Source: JABDMH01 sp965223215 (GTDB taxonomy: Bacteria > Bacteroidota > Bacteroidia > Chitinophagales > Saprospiraceae). From it: 64,000 nt of DNA. A model generated the notes under the pieces. The model was given only the letters and a program-made list of their open reading frames with translations. It did no database searches and was not told the DNA's origin. A program made the translations under genes and the position numbers. The DNA is taken from NCBI GenBank assembly GCA_965223215.1, contig CBDCVZ010000010.1, positions 5,022,001 to 5,086,000 on the forward strand, in the 5' to 3' direction. Below are positions 63,776 through 64,000 of this stretch, piece after piece; the first letter of the stretch is position 1; each line of letters starts with the position of its first letter.

Positions 63776-64000
63776 ATGGAAGAGAAAAATGTGCGGTGTT
63801 CGTTTTGTGGAAGAGATAAGGGTGAAGCGCTTATCCTTATTGCCGGTATAGATGGACATATATGTGAGGTCTGTGTTGAGCAAGCCACTGACATTGTTAA
63901 GGAAGAGCTCTTCAGTGGTGCAGAAAAAGAAAAGGGTAAGTTCCTGCTCCCATCTAATTTAACCCCCAAGAAAATTAAGTCCTATCTAGATGACTATGTA
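63776..64000 (+). CDS. clpX: ATP-dependent Clp protease ATP-binding subunit ClpX, 3' end outside the window
   Basis: First 75 codons of the AAA+ unfoldase that feeds ClpP. The N-terminal zinc-binding domain is clear: MEEKNVRCSFCGRDK followed by 'GIDGHICEVCVEQATDIV', giving the CxxC...CxxC zinc ligands (Cys8, Cys11, and the pair in ICEVC). The segment ends in 'LTPKKIKSYLDDYV', the start of the AAA+ domain linker. The rest lies beyond the window edge. Confidence 0.94.
   Translation, partial: MEEKNVRCSFCGRDKGEALILIAGIDGHICEVCVEQATDIVKEELFSGAEKEKGKFLLPSNLTPKKIKSYLDDYV

Overview
The window is a stretch of chromosome from a member of the Bacteroidota, most likely Saprospiria or a close relative. 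Evidence: the 16S rRNA ends in the Bacteroidota-type GGCTGGAATACCTCC; there is a complete type IX secretion/gliding core (porP-gldK-gldL-gldM-gldN); three secreted proteins carry type A T9SS C-terminal sorting domains; recurrent TAnnTTTG (-7) boxes match the Bacteroidota housekeeping promoter; most genes lack Shine-Dalgarno sequences. The class-level placement is inference. No mobile elements, phage genes or CRISPR arrays were seen.

Layout. (1) 1-1832: 3' part of a 16S gene, tRNA-Ile(GAT), tRNA-Ala(TGC), then a strong terminator with a GCAA tetraloop. No 23S or 5S follows, so this rRNA operon looks split. (2) 1833-14603: three related cysteine-rich T9SS cargo genes (1770, 574 and 1334 aa), separated by long AT-rich spacers and good terminators. 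(3) 14615-24180: housekeeping genes (ruvX, def, RNase HI, dprA, lipA, upp), a sodium symporter-murQ pair, a rhomboid protease and two unassigned genes. (4) 24265-32055: tdk, purH, coaX, an outer-membrane protein, two tandem paralogous TPR proteins and an FKBP lipoprotein. (5) 32052-40228: serA, a small membrane coiled-coil protein, recG/rbfA, a metal permease fused to a DtxR-type repressor with a palindrome in front of it, ppx, an outer-membrane barrel and an MBL-fold hydrolase. (6) 40289-46042: porP-gldKLMN, the T9SS motor and outer ring, with a large hairpin between gldK and gldL. (7) 46113-49657: a packed three-gene glycosyltransferase operon. (8) 49853-56873: a beta-helix lipoprotein, an MFS transporter, then rimK, an aspartoacylase-like peptidase, a PBP4-type peptidase and a lipoprotein-like methyltransferase. 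(9) 56854-64000: rel, fur and purA on the minus strand, tRNA-Leu(TAG), tig, clpP and the start of clpX.

How the parts fit: the GldKLMN/PorP machine would export cargo such as the three CTD proteins of region 2. The rel-fur-purA run links the stringent response, metal control and purine synthesis. tig-clpP-clpX is the usual folding and proteolysis set. The most unusual points are the apparently unlinked 16S, the transporter-repressor fusion with its adjacent palindrome, the gldK/gldL hairpin, a methyltransferase with a lipoprotein signal, and cargo proteins carrying both dockerin-like and cohesin-like modules.
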